Positions 1 to 8,810 of a stretch of DNA of 64,000 nucleotides are shown piece after piece. The position numbers and the translations under genes are program-made. The stretch's first letter is position 1. Every line of letters starts with the position of its first letter. Below the pieces are notes generated by a model. It ran no database searches and was not told the origin of the DNA. It saw only the letters and a program-made list of their open reading frames with translations. Source of the stretch: an uncultured Bacteroidales bacterium (GTDB taxonomy: Bacteria > Bacteroidota > Bacteroidia > Bacteroidales > UBA932); assembly GCA_900316245.1 (NCBI GenBank), contig ONCE01000007.1, forward strand, positions 152,184 through 216,183, read 5' to 3'.

Positions 1-1926
1 ACCTACAACTACCGCTTCTACGACTATCCCTTTATGCGGGAAGACGTGGGAGCCACCTGGCTGGGCATGCCGGGTTCGGCCGTCCAGACGTACAACTGGT
101 TCCTCCGGGACAAGGAGACATCGACCTCCTTCTTCCGCGCCCTCGAAACCTGGACCTATACGCCCGAAAACCTGCCCCAGTTCAATACCAAGACCCCTTA
201 CACGGAACTGGAATATTACGGCAACCTCTTCTCCAACGAGAGCCTGGCGGCCGATGCCTTCCGCGTACTCACCACCCAGAACATCCTGCCGGCCCTCAAT
301 GTAACGGCCGAAATGAAGCGTTACGGCGGTGCCGGTATCCTCAAGAACGAGCACACGGACAACCGCAACTACTTTGTGAGCGGCAACTATCTGGGCAAGA
401 AATACCTGGCCCACGGCGGCTTCATCTATGACCACGGAACCCGCACGGAGAGCGGCGGTGCCAGAGACAATTACTGGATTCTGGATACCCTGGTGGATGT
501 TAGGGAAGTGGACGTGAACCTGGCCGCCGCCAGCAACCGCTTCCGGAAGATGACCGTCTTCTATGACCAGAGCTACCGCATTCCCTTCGACTTCATAGAA
601 AAGCTCCGCCACCGCGGAGACACCACCTGGGTGCCGTCAGATACGGTGAACACCAACATCACCACGGGCTACATAGGAACCTCCTCGGAATACTCCACCT
701 ATTCCAAGAAGTACGCAGACAATACGGACCAGTACCTGAAACAGTTCTACCGGGACCAGTTCTTCATCAATCCCAACAAGAGCGTCGATTCCCTCCGCAC
801 CATGCGGCTGGACAACCGCATTTTCCTGCGTTTCCAACCCTGGAAGGAGGACGCCCTGGTCTCCAAGATCGAAGGCGGCGTGGGTAACCGGTTCCAGACT
901 TTCTACCTCCAGACCCCCGACGACGTCCTCTACAAGAGCAAGAACCACAAGTGGAACAGTTTCTACACGTATGTAGGAGCCGAAGGCCTTCTGGGCCGAT
1001 ACCTCCAGTGGGACGCCACCGGCCTCATCAACTTTGCCGGGGCCGAAGCCGGAGACTTCTTCGTAAAGGCCAACGCCAAGGTCAGCCTGTATCCCTTCCG
1101 AAGGGATCCCAGCAGCCCCATCTCCCTAAGCGCCCATTTCGAGACCCGCCTGCAGGAACCGGAATTCTACGAGCAGCACTTCTATTCCAACCACTTCAAG
1201 TGGGAGAACGACTTCTCCAAAGTCTCCACCACCCGCATCCAGGGCCAGCTGGACATTCCCCGCTGGAAACTGCGCGCCCACGTGGGATACGCCCTGCTCA
1301 AGAACAACGTATACTACGATACCCTGGCCATCGTAAGGCAGAACACGGAGCCTATGAGCGTGCTCACAGCCGGCCTTACCAAGGATTTCGTCTTCGGGCC
1401 CGTCCATCTGGAGAATTCGGCCCTGCTGCAGTTCTCCTCCAACAAGGACGTGGTTCCGCTTCCCTTGCTGGCCCTCAACCTGCGCTGGTATGTGCAGTTC
1501 AATATCGTAGACCCCAAGACCCTGCAGATGCAGATTGGCGCCAACGTGCGGTACAACACCAAGTGGTTCGCCCCTGCCTACAACCCTGTAGCCGGGGTCT
1601 TCCACCAACAGAACGAAGAGCAATACGGCAACACGCCCATCTTTGACATCTTCGTGAATATGCAGTGGAAGAAAGCCTGCATCTTCATCAAGATGGAAAA
1701 TGCCGGCAAGGGCTGGCCTATGACGGCACACGATTACTTCACGGCCCACCACTACATCCAGGCACCTGCGATGTTCAAAGTGGGCATCAGCTGGCCTTTC
1801 TACCCCCGTTTGGGTGTAGCCAAGACCCTTTCATCCCGAGCCAGTTCCTCCTTGGGAGGCGGCAGCGGCTCCGGCGGCGGAGGAGGCAGAGGCTCCGGCT
1901 CCAACTTCGGTGGCTTAAACTTCTAA
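1..1926 (+). CDS. Putative outer-membrane porin (Porin_10 type), 5' end outside window
   Basis: The frame is open from base 1, so the true start lies upstream; about 641 residues are visible. The protein is rich in alternating aromatic and polar residues with many short amphipathic strands, as expected of a beta-barrel, and the pattern resembles the putative porin family of Bacteroidota. It should sit in the outer membrane as a diffusion channel. The last barrel-like strands (around residue 600 of the visible part, ending GISWPFYPRLG) are followed by a Ser/Gly-rich tail of about 35 residues, which is unusual because barrels normally end in an aromatic residue. The transglycosylase gene starts 4 bases after the stop, suggesting one transcript. 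The family call rests on general resemblance, not on a single diagnostic motif. Confidence 0.72.
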   Translation, partial: TYNYRFYDYPFMREDVGATWLGMPGSAVQTYNWFLRDKETSTSFFRALETWTYTPENLPQFNTKTPYTELEYYGNLFSNESLAADAFRVLTTQNILPALNVTAEMKRYGGAGILKNEHTDNRNYFVSGNYLGKKYLAHGGFIYDHGTRTESGGARDNYWILDTLVDVREVDVNLAAASNRFRKMTVFYDQSYRIPFDFIEKLRHRGDTTWVPSDTVNTNITTGYIGTSSEYSTYSKKYADNTDQYLKQFYRDQFFINPNKSVDSLRTMRLDNRIFLRFQPWKEDALVSKIEGGVGNRFQTFYLQTPDDVLYKSKNHKWNSFYTYVGAEGLLGRYLQWDATGLINFAGAEAGDFFVKANAKVSLYPFRRDPSSPISLSAHFETRLQEPEFYEQHFYSNHFKWENDFSKVSTTRIQGQLDIPRWKLRAHVGYALLKNNVYYDTLAIVRQNTEPMSVLTAGLTKDFVFGPVHLENSALLQFSSNKDVVPLPLLALNLRWYVQFNIVDPKTLQMQIGANVRYNTKWFAPAYNPVAGVFHQQNEEQYGNTPIFDIFVNMQWKKACIFIKMENAGKGWPMTAHDYFTAHHYIQAPAMFKVGISWPFYPRLGVAKTLSSRASSSLGGGSGSGGGGGRGSGSNFGGLNF

Positions 1927-1930
1927 TGAT

Positions 1931-2854
1931 ATGGATCGCAGAACCCTGGCATACGCAGCCGCGCTGGCACTGGTACTTCTGCTCATCCCCATCAGAAGTA
2001 CCAAGAATGTTGTAGCCCCCCCGCCCGAAGGAAGCCTCCGCTGCGCCATTCCTACCCACGACGACGCCTTCCACCGTTCCCTGGTCAAGAAATATGCAGA
2101 CGACAAAGGTCTGGATATGAACATTGTCCTCTGCCGGGACCTCAGCGTGCTGGATTCCCTCCGGAACGGGAACCTGGACCTGGTGGTAGCCAATGACCCG
2201 CCGGACAGCCTCCTGGACGGCCTGGCTACCTCCCGCGCCTTTGCCGACGGCAGCGTATGGGCCGTGCGGGAAGACGAAGTGGAAGCCCTCCGCCACATCA
2301 ACCAGTGGATCACCGAACTCACGGCATCGGCCCGTTTCAACCGTATGCAGAAGCGCTATTTCTCCGGGAAAACGGTGAGCCTCACCTCCATCAGCCAGTA
2401 CGACAATATCCTGCGCCAAAGTGCCGACAGCATAGGCTGGGACTGGCGCCTGCTGGCCGCCGTGGTGTACCACGAGTCCCGCTTCCACAACGACGCCAAC
2501 TCCTCCAAGGGAGCCCTGGGCCTGATGCAGATCCGCAGCAAGCGCTATACGGCCGAGATGCTGCTCAACCCTTCGGCCAATATCACCGTGGGTTCCCGCT
2601 ACCTCAAAAAGCTGGAGAATATGTTCTCAGACACCGCCTCAGACCCCGTAGAAGCCACCAAGTTTGCCCTGGCCGCCTACAATATGGGAGAAGGCAAACT
2701 GGTGCAGCTCATAGAACAGGCGCAGGAACAAGGGATGGACCCCTCCCGCTGGGACAACCTGAAGACAATGTTGCCCGAAGGACATCACACCCGCGCCTAC
2801 GTGGAGAATGTCCTCAACACTTATTCTTATTACAGTAAACTCTATCCGAGATAG
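1931..2854 (+). CDS. MltF-like lytic transglycosylase (SLT domain)
   Basis: This 307-residue protein has an N-terminal membrane anchor or signal (residues 5-22). A short solute-binding-like segment follows (about 35-130), then an SLT/GEWL-type lytic transglycosylase domain (about 165-305). The catalytic Glu is visible in YHESRF (about residue 182), followed by the family signatures GALGLMQI (about 195) and AAYNMGEG (about 249). Such enzymes cleave peptidoglycan glycan strands in the periplasm, leaving 1,6-anhydro ends. MltF proteins normally carry a full two-lobed binding domain of about 220 residues; here only about 100 residues remain, so sensing may be reduced or altered. It begins 4 bases after the porin gene and converges with the permease gene. 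Confidence 0.85.
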   Translation: MDRRTLAYAAALALVLLLIPIRSTKNVVAPPPEGSLRCAIPTHDDAFHRSLVKKYADDKGLDMNIVLCRDLSVLDSLRNGNLDLVVANDPPDSLLDGLATSRAFADGSVWAVREDEVEALRHINQWITELTASARFNRMQKRYFSGKTVSLTSISQYDNILRQSADSIGWDWRLLAAVVYHESRFHNDANSSKGALGLMQIRSKRYTAEMLLNPSANITVGSRYLKKLENMFSDTASDPVEATKFALAAYNMGEGKLVQLIEQAQEQGMDPSRWDNLKTMLPEGHHTRAYVENVLNTYSYYSKLYPR

Positions 2855-2856
2855 GC

Positions 2857-3999
2857 TCAGTCGGCCTTGACCGTCTGGGCGGGATCGATACGGGCAATTA
2901 CCCGCGTAGGAGCCCAGAGAAGCAGCAGGATGCCCAGGAAAGCGGCGGCATCGGCCCCCAGAATCCATAAGATATTTACCCGCACCGGGACCCAGGAGAC
3001 GAAGTAATTGACCGGATCCAGGGGAATCAGATGCAGGGTGCCTTGAAGCAGGCAGAAAAGCAGGGCGGCGGCGTTTCCTATGAGCATACCTTTGAGCACT
3101 GCCTTGGCGCCGATGCGCACGAAAAGGCGGCCTATAGAACGGTTGTCCATCCCCAGGGTCTTGAGGGTGCCCACGGTAGAAATGTTCCGCAGGAGCATGA
3201 TCAGAAGGCCGCTCACCATATTGAAACCGGCCACCACCGTCATCAGGATCAGGATGATGACCACATTGTAATCCAGCAGGTTCAGCCAGTCGAAAACTTG
3301 CGGATAGCGCTGCCGGGAAGAAGTCACATAATAGTCTTCCAACAGCGAGCCGATATTCAGGGCCAGGCGGTTGGCATCGGCCCCTTCCCGGAGGGTCACT
3401 TCCAGGGAGGAAGCCTCCTCCTGCGTCCAGCCATTGAGGCGCTGGATGTCTTCCAGGTTGGCATATACCAGCAGGTTGTCGTCCAGTTCCAGCAGGTCCC
3501 GGTGGACCTCCCCGATCTGGAATTTGCGCACCCGGAGTTTCTCTCCCACAAAATAGGTGGTGAGGTCGTCCCCTACCCCTACGCCCAGAATCTCGCTCAA
3601 GCGCTGCGGGATGGAGACCTGAAGGGAGGGCCGATCGGCTCCGTCATCCCCGACCCGATCGGGGATCCCCTTCACGATGACGCCGTGCACGGTTTCCCCG
3701 TTTTTCACGATGCCGGCCCGCACGGCTACGGGCTGGATGTCCGAGACCCCGGGAAGCGCCCGGATGGCCTCTTCCTCGGGAAGGTGCACGGGCAGGGATT
3801 CGGGGTCATCGGTCCCCGACGGGAACGGGGAGATGGTCACATCGCCGGCCATGGCCGCCACTCCTTTCCGGATTTCATACCGGAAACCGGAGCTGACGGC
3901 CACTGCCACGATGATGACAAAGAAACTGACGGCGATAGCTACCGCCGCCACGTTTCCTTGAAAAGTAAGTTTCCTGGATATGAAGCGATCCGCTACCAA
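2857..3999 (-). CDS. LolC/LolE-type (FtsX family) ABC transporter permease
   Basis: The 380-residue membrane protein has one N-terminal transmembrane helix (about 15-38), a periplasmic MacB-like domain (about 40-240) and three C-terminal helices (about 245-375), the LolC/E and FtsX permease plan. Lol complexes release lipoproteins from the inner membrane. The apparent start is TTG at 3999, overlapping the end of the upstream M13 gene by 7 bases, so translation is probably coupled. In the periplasmic domain, the usual stretch of about 40 residues between the KG motif and the ISxxL helix is short. It is partly encoded by a perfect palindrome at 3642-3667 (residues about 111-119, IPDRVGDDG), described separately. 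No ATPase partner lies in the window. Confidence 0.8.
   Translation of the reverse strand: MVADRFISRKLTFQGNVAAVAIAVSFFVIIVAVAVSSGFRYEIRKGVAAMAGDVTISPFPSGTDDPESLPVHLPEEEAIRALPGVSDIQPVAVRAGIVKNGETVHGVIVKGIPDRVGDDGADRPSLQVSIPQRLSEILGVGVGDDLTTYFVGEKLRVRKFQIGEVHRDLLELDDNLLVYANLEDIQRLNGWTQEEASSLEVTLREGADANRLALNIGSLLEDYYVTSSRQRYPQVFDWLNLLDYNVVIILILMTVVAGFNMVSGLLIMLLRNISTVGTLKTLGMDNRSIGRLFVRIGAKAVLKGMLIGNAAALLFCLLQGTLHLIPLDPVNYFVSWVPVRVNILWILGADAAAFLGILLLLWAPTRVIARIDPAQTVKAD
3642..3667 (+). repeat. REP-like coding palindrome, copy 1 (in lolE-like gene)
   Basis: CGTCAT, then CCCCGA, loop CCCGA, TCGGGG, then ATC. The arms ATCCCCGA (3646-3653) and TCGGGGAT (3659-3666) pair perfectly. It has the same architecture as the elements in dnaG and metG. 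On the minus strand it is read through in frame by the permease gene. Confidence 0.75.
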
Positions 4000-6002
4000 A
4001 TGTGGACGCGCTCTGCCTCAGGACGGAACATAGGATCTCCTTCGTGGATGTCGAAGGCATCGAAGAAGCTCTGGAAGTTGCGGATGGATACGTTCACGCG
4101 GTTCTTGGCCAGGGAGTGGACATCCAGGTTGGTCAGACGGGCCTTCTCCTGGTCCGTGATGTTCTGGGCCCAGATGGCGCCGTAGCTCAGGTAGAAGCGC
4201 TGGGCACGGGTAAAGCCGTCAATCATAGGGTCCTTCTTGCCGGCGGTAGCGTTCTCCATAGCGGTGAAGGCGATGGAAAGGCCACCGTGGTCGCCGATGT
4301 TCTCACCCAGGGTGTAACGGCCGTTGGCGTGTACGCCGGGGAGGATTTCCACCTCGTCAAACTGGGCCACCAGCTTGTCTCCGAGGGCGTCGAACTTGGT
4401 CTTGTCCTCGGCGGTCCACCAGTTTTCCATATTGCCGTTGGCGTCGAACATGGAGCCCTGGTCGTCAAAGCCGTGGGACATCTCGTGGCCGATGACCACG
4501 CCGATGCCGCCGTAGTTCACGGGTTCATCTGCATTGGGATCGAAGAAGGGCTTCTGGAGGATGGCAGCCGGGAAGCAAATCTCATTGGTGGTGGGATTGT
4601 AGTAGGCGTTCACCGTCTGGGGAGTCATACCCCATTCGGTACGGTCCGTAGGCTGGCCCATCTTGCTCAGGTTGTCCTTCACATACCAGGCGCTGGCGTT
4701 GCGGAGGTTCTCGAAATAGGAGTTCTCAGGATTGATCTCCAGGGTGCTGTAATCTTTCCACTTGTCGGGATAACCGATCTTCACGGTGAAGGCGGCCAGT
4801 TTCTCGCGGGCCTTGACCTTGGTCTCGTCGCTCATCCATTCCAGCTGGTCGATGTGCTCACCCAGGGCGGTACGGAGGTTCTCCACCAGGGTTACCATCT
4901 TCTGCTTGGAACTCTCGGGGAAGTAACGCTCTACGTACATCTTGCCCACGGCTTCACCCAGCAGGCTGTTGGGAACGCTCATAGCGCGCTTCCAGCGGGG
5001 AGTCTCTTCCTGGGCACCGGCCATCTGGTGGGAGAAGAACTCCCAGGAGGCGGTATAGAACTCATCGGAGAGGGCGCCGGTCTGGCCGGAAACGAACTGG
5101 CAGAGCAGATAGGACTTGAGGTCTTCCAGTTTGGTCTTGGCGAAGAGGTCGTTCAGGCCCTGGAAATAGGAAGGCTGCTGGACGATGATCTTCTCCTGGG
5201 GAGTGATACCCACGGCTTCACACAGGGTGTTGAAGCGGAGTTCGGGCCAGGCCTTGCAGATCTGCTCGGAAGACATAGGGTTGTAGATGGCCTGCATATC
5301 ACGGTTCTTCTCACGGGGCCAGGCAATCTGGGCCATGGCGGTTTCAATGGCCAGGTCCTGGGCGGCGATGGCCTCGGCATTCTGGATGCCGCAGAGGTTG
5401 AGCACCTTCACCAGGAAAGCCTCGTAACCCTCCTTGAGGGCCTTGTTGCTTTCCAGCAGGTAGTAGTCACGGTCTCCCATACCCAGACCGCCCTGGCCCA
5501 GGTAAAGGACCTGAAGGTCGCTGTTGGTAAGGTCTGCCTCTACACCGGCGCCAAAGAAGCCGCCGTCTCCGTAGAGGTTCATCTTGCCAAGAAGGGTGGC
5601 CAGTTCCTCTTTGGACTGGACGGCCTGAATCTCGGCGATATAAGGCTGAAGAGGCTGGGCACCCAGTTCGTTGCGGGTGGTGGAGTCCATAGCCATCTTG
5701 TAGAGGTCGGAAATTTTCTGGTCTACGGTGCCGAAGGCGGCTTCCGTGGAAGTCATGCTCTGGAACAGGGCATTCAGGTTCTCCTGGGCCTGCTCGCGAA
5801 GGGCGTCAAAACTGCCGTAGCGGGAGAACTCCGGCTTGAGCGGGTTCTTCACCTGCCAGCCGCCGGTGGCATACTGATAGAAATCGGCCTTGGGGCTGAC
5901 GGTGGTGTCCAGGTCTGTAAGGTCCAGTGCGGGAGCGCCGCTCTTGGGGGCACAGGCTGCAAAGGAAAGGGCAGACATCATAATAATAAGTGCTTTTTTC
6001 AT
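3993..6002 (-). CDS. M13 (neprilysin/PepO family) zinc metallopeptidase, probable lipoprotein
   Basis: The start is set at 6002, where a lipoprotein signal begins (MKKALIIMM...FAAC, Cys about residue 17); an in-frame start 72 bases upstream would precede this signal and is less likely. The 669-residue length is usual for the family. The zinc motif HEMSH is at about residues 506-510 and the second metal ligand lies in ENIGD at about 567. An NAYYNPTTNEI segment (substrate-binding region) and the family's N-terminal PxxDFYQYATGGW are also present. M13 enzymes cleave oligopeptides; this one is expected to act in the periplasm or at the cell surface. A -7 box (TAATTTTG, minus strand 6045-6038) precedes it by 35 bases. 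It overlaps the permease start. Confidence 0.93.
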   Translation of the reverse strand: MKKALIIMMSALSFAACAPKSGAPALDLTDLDTTVSPKADFYQYATGGWQVKNPLKPEFSRYGSFDALREQAQENLNALFQSMTSTEAAFGTVDQKISDLYKMAMDSTTRNELGAQPLQPYIAEIQAVQSKEELATLLGKMNLYGDGGFFGAGVEADLTNSDLQVLYLGQGGLGMGDRDYYLLESNKALKEGYEAFLVKVLNLCGIQNAEAIAAQDLAIETAMAQIAWPREKNRDMQAIYNPMSSEQICKAWPELRFNTLCEAVGITPQEKIIVQQPSYFQGLNDLFAKTKLEDLKSYLLCQFVSGQTGALSDEFYTASWEFFSHQMAGAQEETPRWKRAMSVPNSLLGEAVGKMYVERYFPESSKQKMVTLVENLRTALGEHIDQLEWMSDETKVKAREKLAAFTVKIGYPDKWKDYSTLEINPENSYFENLRNASAWYVKDNLSKMGQPTDRTEWGMTPQTVNAYYNPTTNEICFPAAILQKPFFDPNADEPVNYGGIGVVIGHEMSHGFDDQGSMFDANGNMENWWTAEDKTKFDALGDKLVAQFDEVEILPGVHANGRYTLGENIGDHGGLSIAFTAMENATAGKKDPMIDGFTRAQRFYLSYGAIWAQNITDQEKARLTNLDVHSLAKNRVNVSIRNFQSFFDAFDIHEGDPMFRPEAERVHIW

Positions 6003-6037
6003 AGGACTTGGTAAATAAGTAGTAAGAATACGGTTTG

Positions 6038-6045
6038 CAAAATTA
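6038..6045 (-). promoter_or_regulatory. Bacteroidota -7 box upstream of the M13 gene
   Basis: TAATTTTG on the minus strand, one mismatch or less to TAnnTTTG, 35 bases before the M13 start and in the divergent gap to the YczE-like gene. The -33 element is not clear. Confidence 0.4.
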
Positions 6046-6089
6046 CACAATAATGCGGATATTTGCATCCCCATACAGGAAGTTTTTCA

Positions 6090-6770
6090 ATGAATCTTAA
6101 GAATATAGCCATACGTTACGGAATCTCCACCCTGGGCCTGGTCATCGTGGCTCTGGGCGTGGGCATTTCCATCAAATCCAATCTGGGCATTGCCCCGCCT
6201 TCCTGCCCTCCCACCATCCTCAATCTGAGATGGACGGGCATCAGCGTGGGCACTTTCACCTGGATGATGCACCTGGTGTTCATCGCCACCCAGGCCCTGA
6301 TCCTGGGCAAGCGCTTCCAACTCCGTTTCCTGATGCAAATTCCGGCCGCCTTCGTATTCGGATATATGTGCGATGCCGCCATCTGGCTCTTTGACGCCAT
6401 CTCCAACCCGGCCACCAGCTACGCCGTCCAGCTCCTCCTGAGCCTGGCTTCCGTGGTGCTTACCGCCATCGGCATCAAGCTGGAAGTGGTGGGCAACGGC
6501 TGGATCCTGGCCGGCGACAAGATAGTAGCCGTACTGGCCGATGTCCTCCGCAAGCCCTTCAGCACCATAAAAATCATCGTGGATGTAACCCTGGTGGCCC
6601 TCACCGCCGCCTTTGCGTGGTTCTCCTTCGGCCTGCTCACCGGCAACGGCACCACGGTGGTCATCCGCGAGGGCACCCTCATCTTGGCCCTCCTCACCGG
6701 CATCTGCATGCGCTTCACGGACCGTTACGTAGAGCGGTTCTTCGGCCCGCTGGTTCCCCGCGATGAATAA
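6090..6770 (+). CDS. YczE/YyaS/YitT-family integral membrane protein
   Basis: The start at 6090 is preferred because AGGAAG stands 7 bases before it; an upstream TTG at 6063 would add nine poorly conserved residues. The 226-residue protein has about five to six hydrophobic helices. Its N-terminal glycine-rich helix followed by SIKSNLGIAPPSCPP resembles the YczE-like family (DUF6198 type). The substrate is not known for this family. It overlaps the following transporter gene by 8 bases, so the two are probably co-translated. Confidence 0.7.
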   Translation: MNLKNIAIRYGISTLGLVIVALGVGISIKSNLGIAPPSCPPTILNLRWTGISVGTFTWMMHLVFIATQALILGKRFQLRFLMQIPAAFVFGYMCDAAIWLFDAISNPATSYAVQLLLSLASVVLTAIGIKLEVVGNGWILAGDKIVAVLADVLRKPFSTIKIIVDVTLVALTAAFAWFSFGLLTGNGTTVVIREGTLILALLTGICMRFTDRYVERFFGPLVPRDE

Positions 6771-7713
6771 CCTGGCCTCCCTCATAAGAAAGTGGATGCT
6801 GCCCGCCGCCATCGTGCTGGGCATCTGCCTCTATTTGACGTACCATTTCTGGCCGGCGCTGCATCCGTACGGGAAGTGGCTGCATCTGGCGGCCTCGGAA
6901 GGACAGCGGCTGGTCATTGCCGCGCTCCTGTTCTTCCAGTTTGTGAAGATTTCGCCCCACGACCTCAAGTTCCGGAGCTGGCATTTCAAGGCCCTGGGCA
7001 TCCAGGTGGGCTCTTTCCTGCTGCTGGCCCTGGCCGTCTATCTGCTGGAGCCCGGCCCCGTCCGTATGCTGCTGGAATGCGCGATGCTCTGTATGATCTG
7101 CCCCACCGCATCGGCCGCCGGCGTCATCACCGACCGCCTGGGCGGCAACCTGGCCTCCACCGTCACCTACCTGGCAATGATCAACGTGGCCGGCACCTTC
7201 CTCATTCCGCTGGTAATTCCGCTGGTGAATCCATCGGCCCATATGGGGTTCTGGGCTTATGTGGGACATATTGCCTGGAAGGTGTTCCCCGTCCTCATCC
7301 TGCCCGGACTGCTGGCCTGGCTCATCCGCTATACCACGCACCGGCTCCAACGCAGCCTGATGCGCTGGGCCTCCAACTCTTTCTATATCTGGGGTGTGGG
7401 CCTTACGCTGGCCCTGGTGCTGGCCACCCGTGCGCTCCTGCTGAGCGGCCTGGGAATGGGAGCCATTGCGGGGATCGTGGTGGTTTCCCTGCTCACCTGC
7501 TTCGTCCAGTTCTTCGCCGGACACCGCCTGCACCGTGAAAAGGTGGAGAACACCACCGCCGGACAGGCCCTGGGCCAGAAGAACACCGGTTTCCTCATCT
7601 GGCTGGGCTATAACTATATGACCCCCGTCACTTCCGTGGCCGGCGGCCTCTATGCCATCTGGCAGAATCTCTACAATTCCTGGGAACTGTACCAGAAAGA
7701 AAAAGAGGCCTAA
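6763..7713 (+). CDS. Bile acid:sodium symporter (BASS)-family transporter
   Basis: The 316-residue protein has eight to ten hydrophobic helices. Two BASS-like signatures are seen: CPTASAAGVITDRLGGN (about residue 107) and GQALGQKNTGFLIWLGYNY (about 266), the cross-over helix regions that bind sodium and substrate in this family. It should be an inner-membrane sodium-coupled carrier of an organic anion; the substrate cannot be told from sequence. It overlaps the YczE-like gene by 8 bases and converges with the Nudix gene, overlapping its end by 4 bases. Confidence 0.8.
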   Translation: MNNLASLIRKWMLPAAIVLGICLYLTYHFWPALHPYGKWLHLAASEGQRLVIAALLFFQFVKISPHDLKFRSWHFKALGIQVGSFLLLALAVYLLEPGPVRMLLECAMLCMICPTASAAGVITDRLGGNLASTVTYLAMINVAGTFLIPLVIPLVNPSAHMGFWAYVGHIAWKVFPVLILPGLLAWLIRYTTHRLQRSLMRWASNSFYIWGVGLTLALVLATRALLLSGLGMGAIAGIVVVSLLTCFVQFFAGHRLHREKVENTTAGQALGQKNTGFLIWLGYNYMTPVTSVAGGLYAIWQNLYNSWELYQKEKEA

Positions 7714-8321
7714 ATTCGGGCCTCTCTAAACACTTCCTGGATGGAAGGATAGGTATTTTTAAGGAAAGGCGGCAGGGAACTCTTGGCCACCCAGGCCGCT
7801 TTGGTGATGTCCTCTTCCCGCTGGGGCGTGAGGTTGGTGGGATCCGTGTACAGCATATCGTACCACCAGGTGTGCTTGAGATGCCAGAGGTTGTTCCGGA
7901 AGTACACGTGGTCCGTGATGCAGATGAGGCGGCGGAGGTCCAGCTGGTCCACGCCGGTTTCTTCCTGCACCTCTCTCATAGCGCACACTTCAATGTCTTC
8001 TCCGGGTTCCTGATGGCCCTTGGGAAGGTCCCAGAGCCCGTTTCGGGAAATGAGGAGGAAGTCTCCGCGGCGGTTGCTCACCAGCCCCCCGGCGGCGTTC
8101 ACTTCCTTGAATTCTGCACAAATCCTCCTGTAGCTCTGCTCCATATCCGTAGAGGGGATGTAGATGCGGGAAAGGGTGTCCTGCACTTCGAACATTCTCA
8201 CCAGTGCGCCAATATCCAGCCGCTCTCCCATATGGAATTCCACGCAGTTAGGGTCCGACAGGGCTTCGTCGTCCGGAGAACAAATAATGATGCAACGTTT
8301 TTCGAAGTAGATTTTGTGCAT
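7710..8321 (-). CDS. Nudix hydrolase
   Basis: The start at 8321 gives a 203-residue protein beginning MHKIYFEK; the open frame continues upstream but would run into the promoter of the divergent gene. A complete Nudix box is present at about residues 103-125: G-x5-E (GHQEPGE), then x7, then REVQEETGV. These enzymes hydrolyse nucleoside diphosphates linked to another moiety; the substrate is not evident. The N-terminal 70 residues are not the Nudix fold and may be a small accessory domain. The gene is divergent from the SRPBCC gene and may share the control region 8322-8360. Confidence 0.85.
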   Translation of the reverse strand: MHKIYFEKRCIIICSPDDEALSDPNCVEFHMGERLDIGALVRMFEVQDTLSRIYIPSTDMEQSYRRICAEFKEVNAAGGLVSNRRGDFLLISRNGLWDLPKGHQEPGEDIEVCAMREVQEETGVDQLDLRRLICITDHVYFRNNLWHLKHTWWYDMLYTDPTNLTPQREEDITKAAWVAKSSLPPFLKNTYPSIQEVFREARI

Positions 8322-8330
8322 GGTTTTTGC

Positions 8331-8338
8331 TATATTTG
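8331..8338 (+). promoter_or_regulatory. -7 box of the SRPBCC gene
   Basis: TATATTTG matches the Bacteroidota TAnnTTTG consensus exactly and lies 22 bases before the ATG at 8361. An A-rich leader follows. Confidence 0.6.
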
Positions 8339-8360
8339 CAGCGCACAAAGATAGAAAATT

Positions 8361-8810
8361 ATGACCAATATAGAAAGCAAACACGGCATCGTATCCCGCC
8401 AGCCCTACGAACTCTATATGTCTTTCACGGACCTGAGCAACTTCGTGAAGATGCTCCCGGAAGACAAAAGGGAGATGATAACGGCCGATATGGACACCCT
8501 CACCGCCACGGTGCAGGGCTTCAACATTGGCGTCAAGGTGCACCAGAGAGTGCCCTACTCCCGCATTGAACTGGTAGACTACGGCGCCCCGTTCGCCTTC
8601 CACATCCTGGTCCATTTCGAGCCCGCCCACGAAGATCCCTACAAGACGGATTTCTGGGTGGAGATAGAGGCAGACCTCAACCTGATGATGAAAATGATGC
8701 TTTCCGGTAAAATCCAGGAGGCCCTGGACAAGATGGTCGACGGCCTGGTGGATGCTTCCAACGGCAAGATGCCGGAAGGTTTCGACGTAGAGAAATGGGC
8801 TGGGAAGTAG
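8361..8810 (+). CDS. SRPBCC (START-like) family protein
   Basis: The 149-residue protein has no signal or membrane segment. The opening SRQPYELYMSFTDLSNFVKMLP, central strand-rich region and long C-terminal amphipathic helix (LSGKIQEALDKMVDGLVDA) match the helix-grip layout of SRPBCC proteins, which bind hydrophobic ligands in a cavity. No ligand or catalytic role can be assigned. It has its own promoter box and its 3' end overlaps the RsmF-like gene by 16 bases. Confidence 0.65.
   Translation: MTNIESKHGIVSRQPYELYMSFTDLSNFVKMLPEDKREMITADMDTLTATVQGFNIGVKVHQRVPYSRIELVDYGAPFAFHILVHFEPAHEDPYKTDFWVEIEADLNLMMKMMLSGKIQEALDKMVDGLVDASNGKMPEGFDVEKWAGK

Noticed and set aside
3806-3835. A possible fifth REP-like palindrome in the lolE-like gene (GTCATC...TCCCCG...CGGGGA...GAT)
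   Set aside because: The arms are interrupted and the CGTCAT/CGA frame is not kept. It may be a decayed copy, but chance is equally likely.
4002-6014. A 670-codon open frame antisense to the M13 peptidase gene
   Set aside because: The peptidase carries HEMSH and ENIGD on the other strand. The antisense translation is a mirror artefact.
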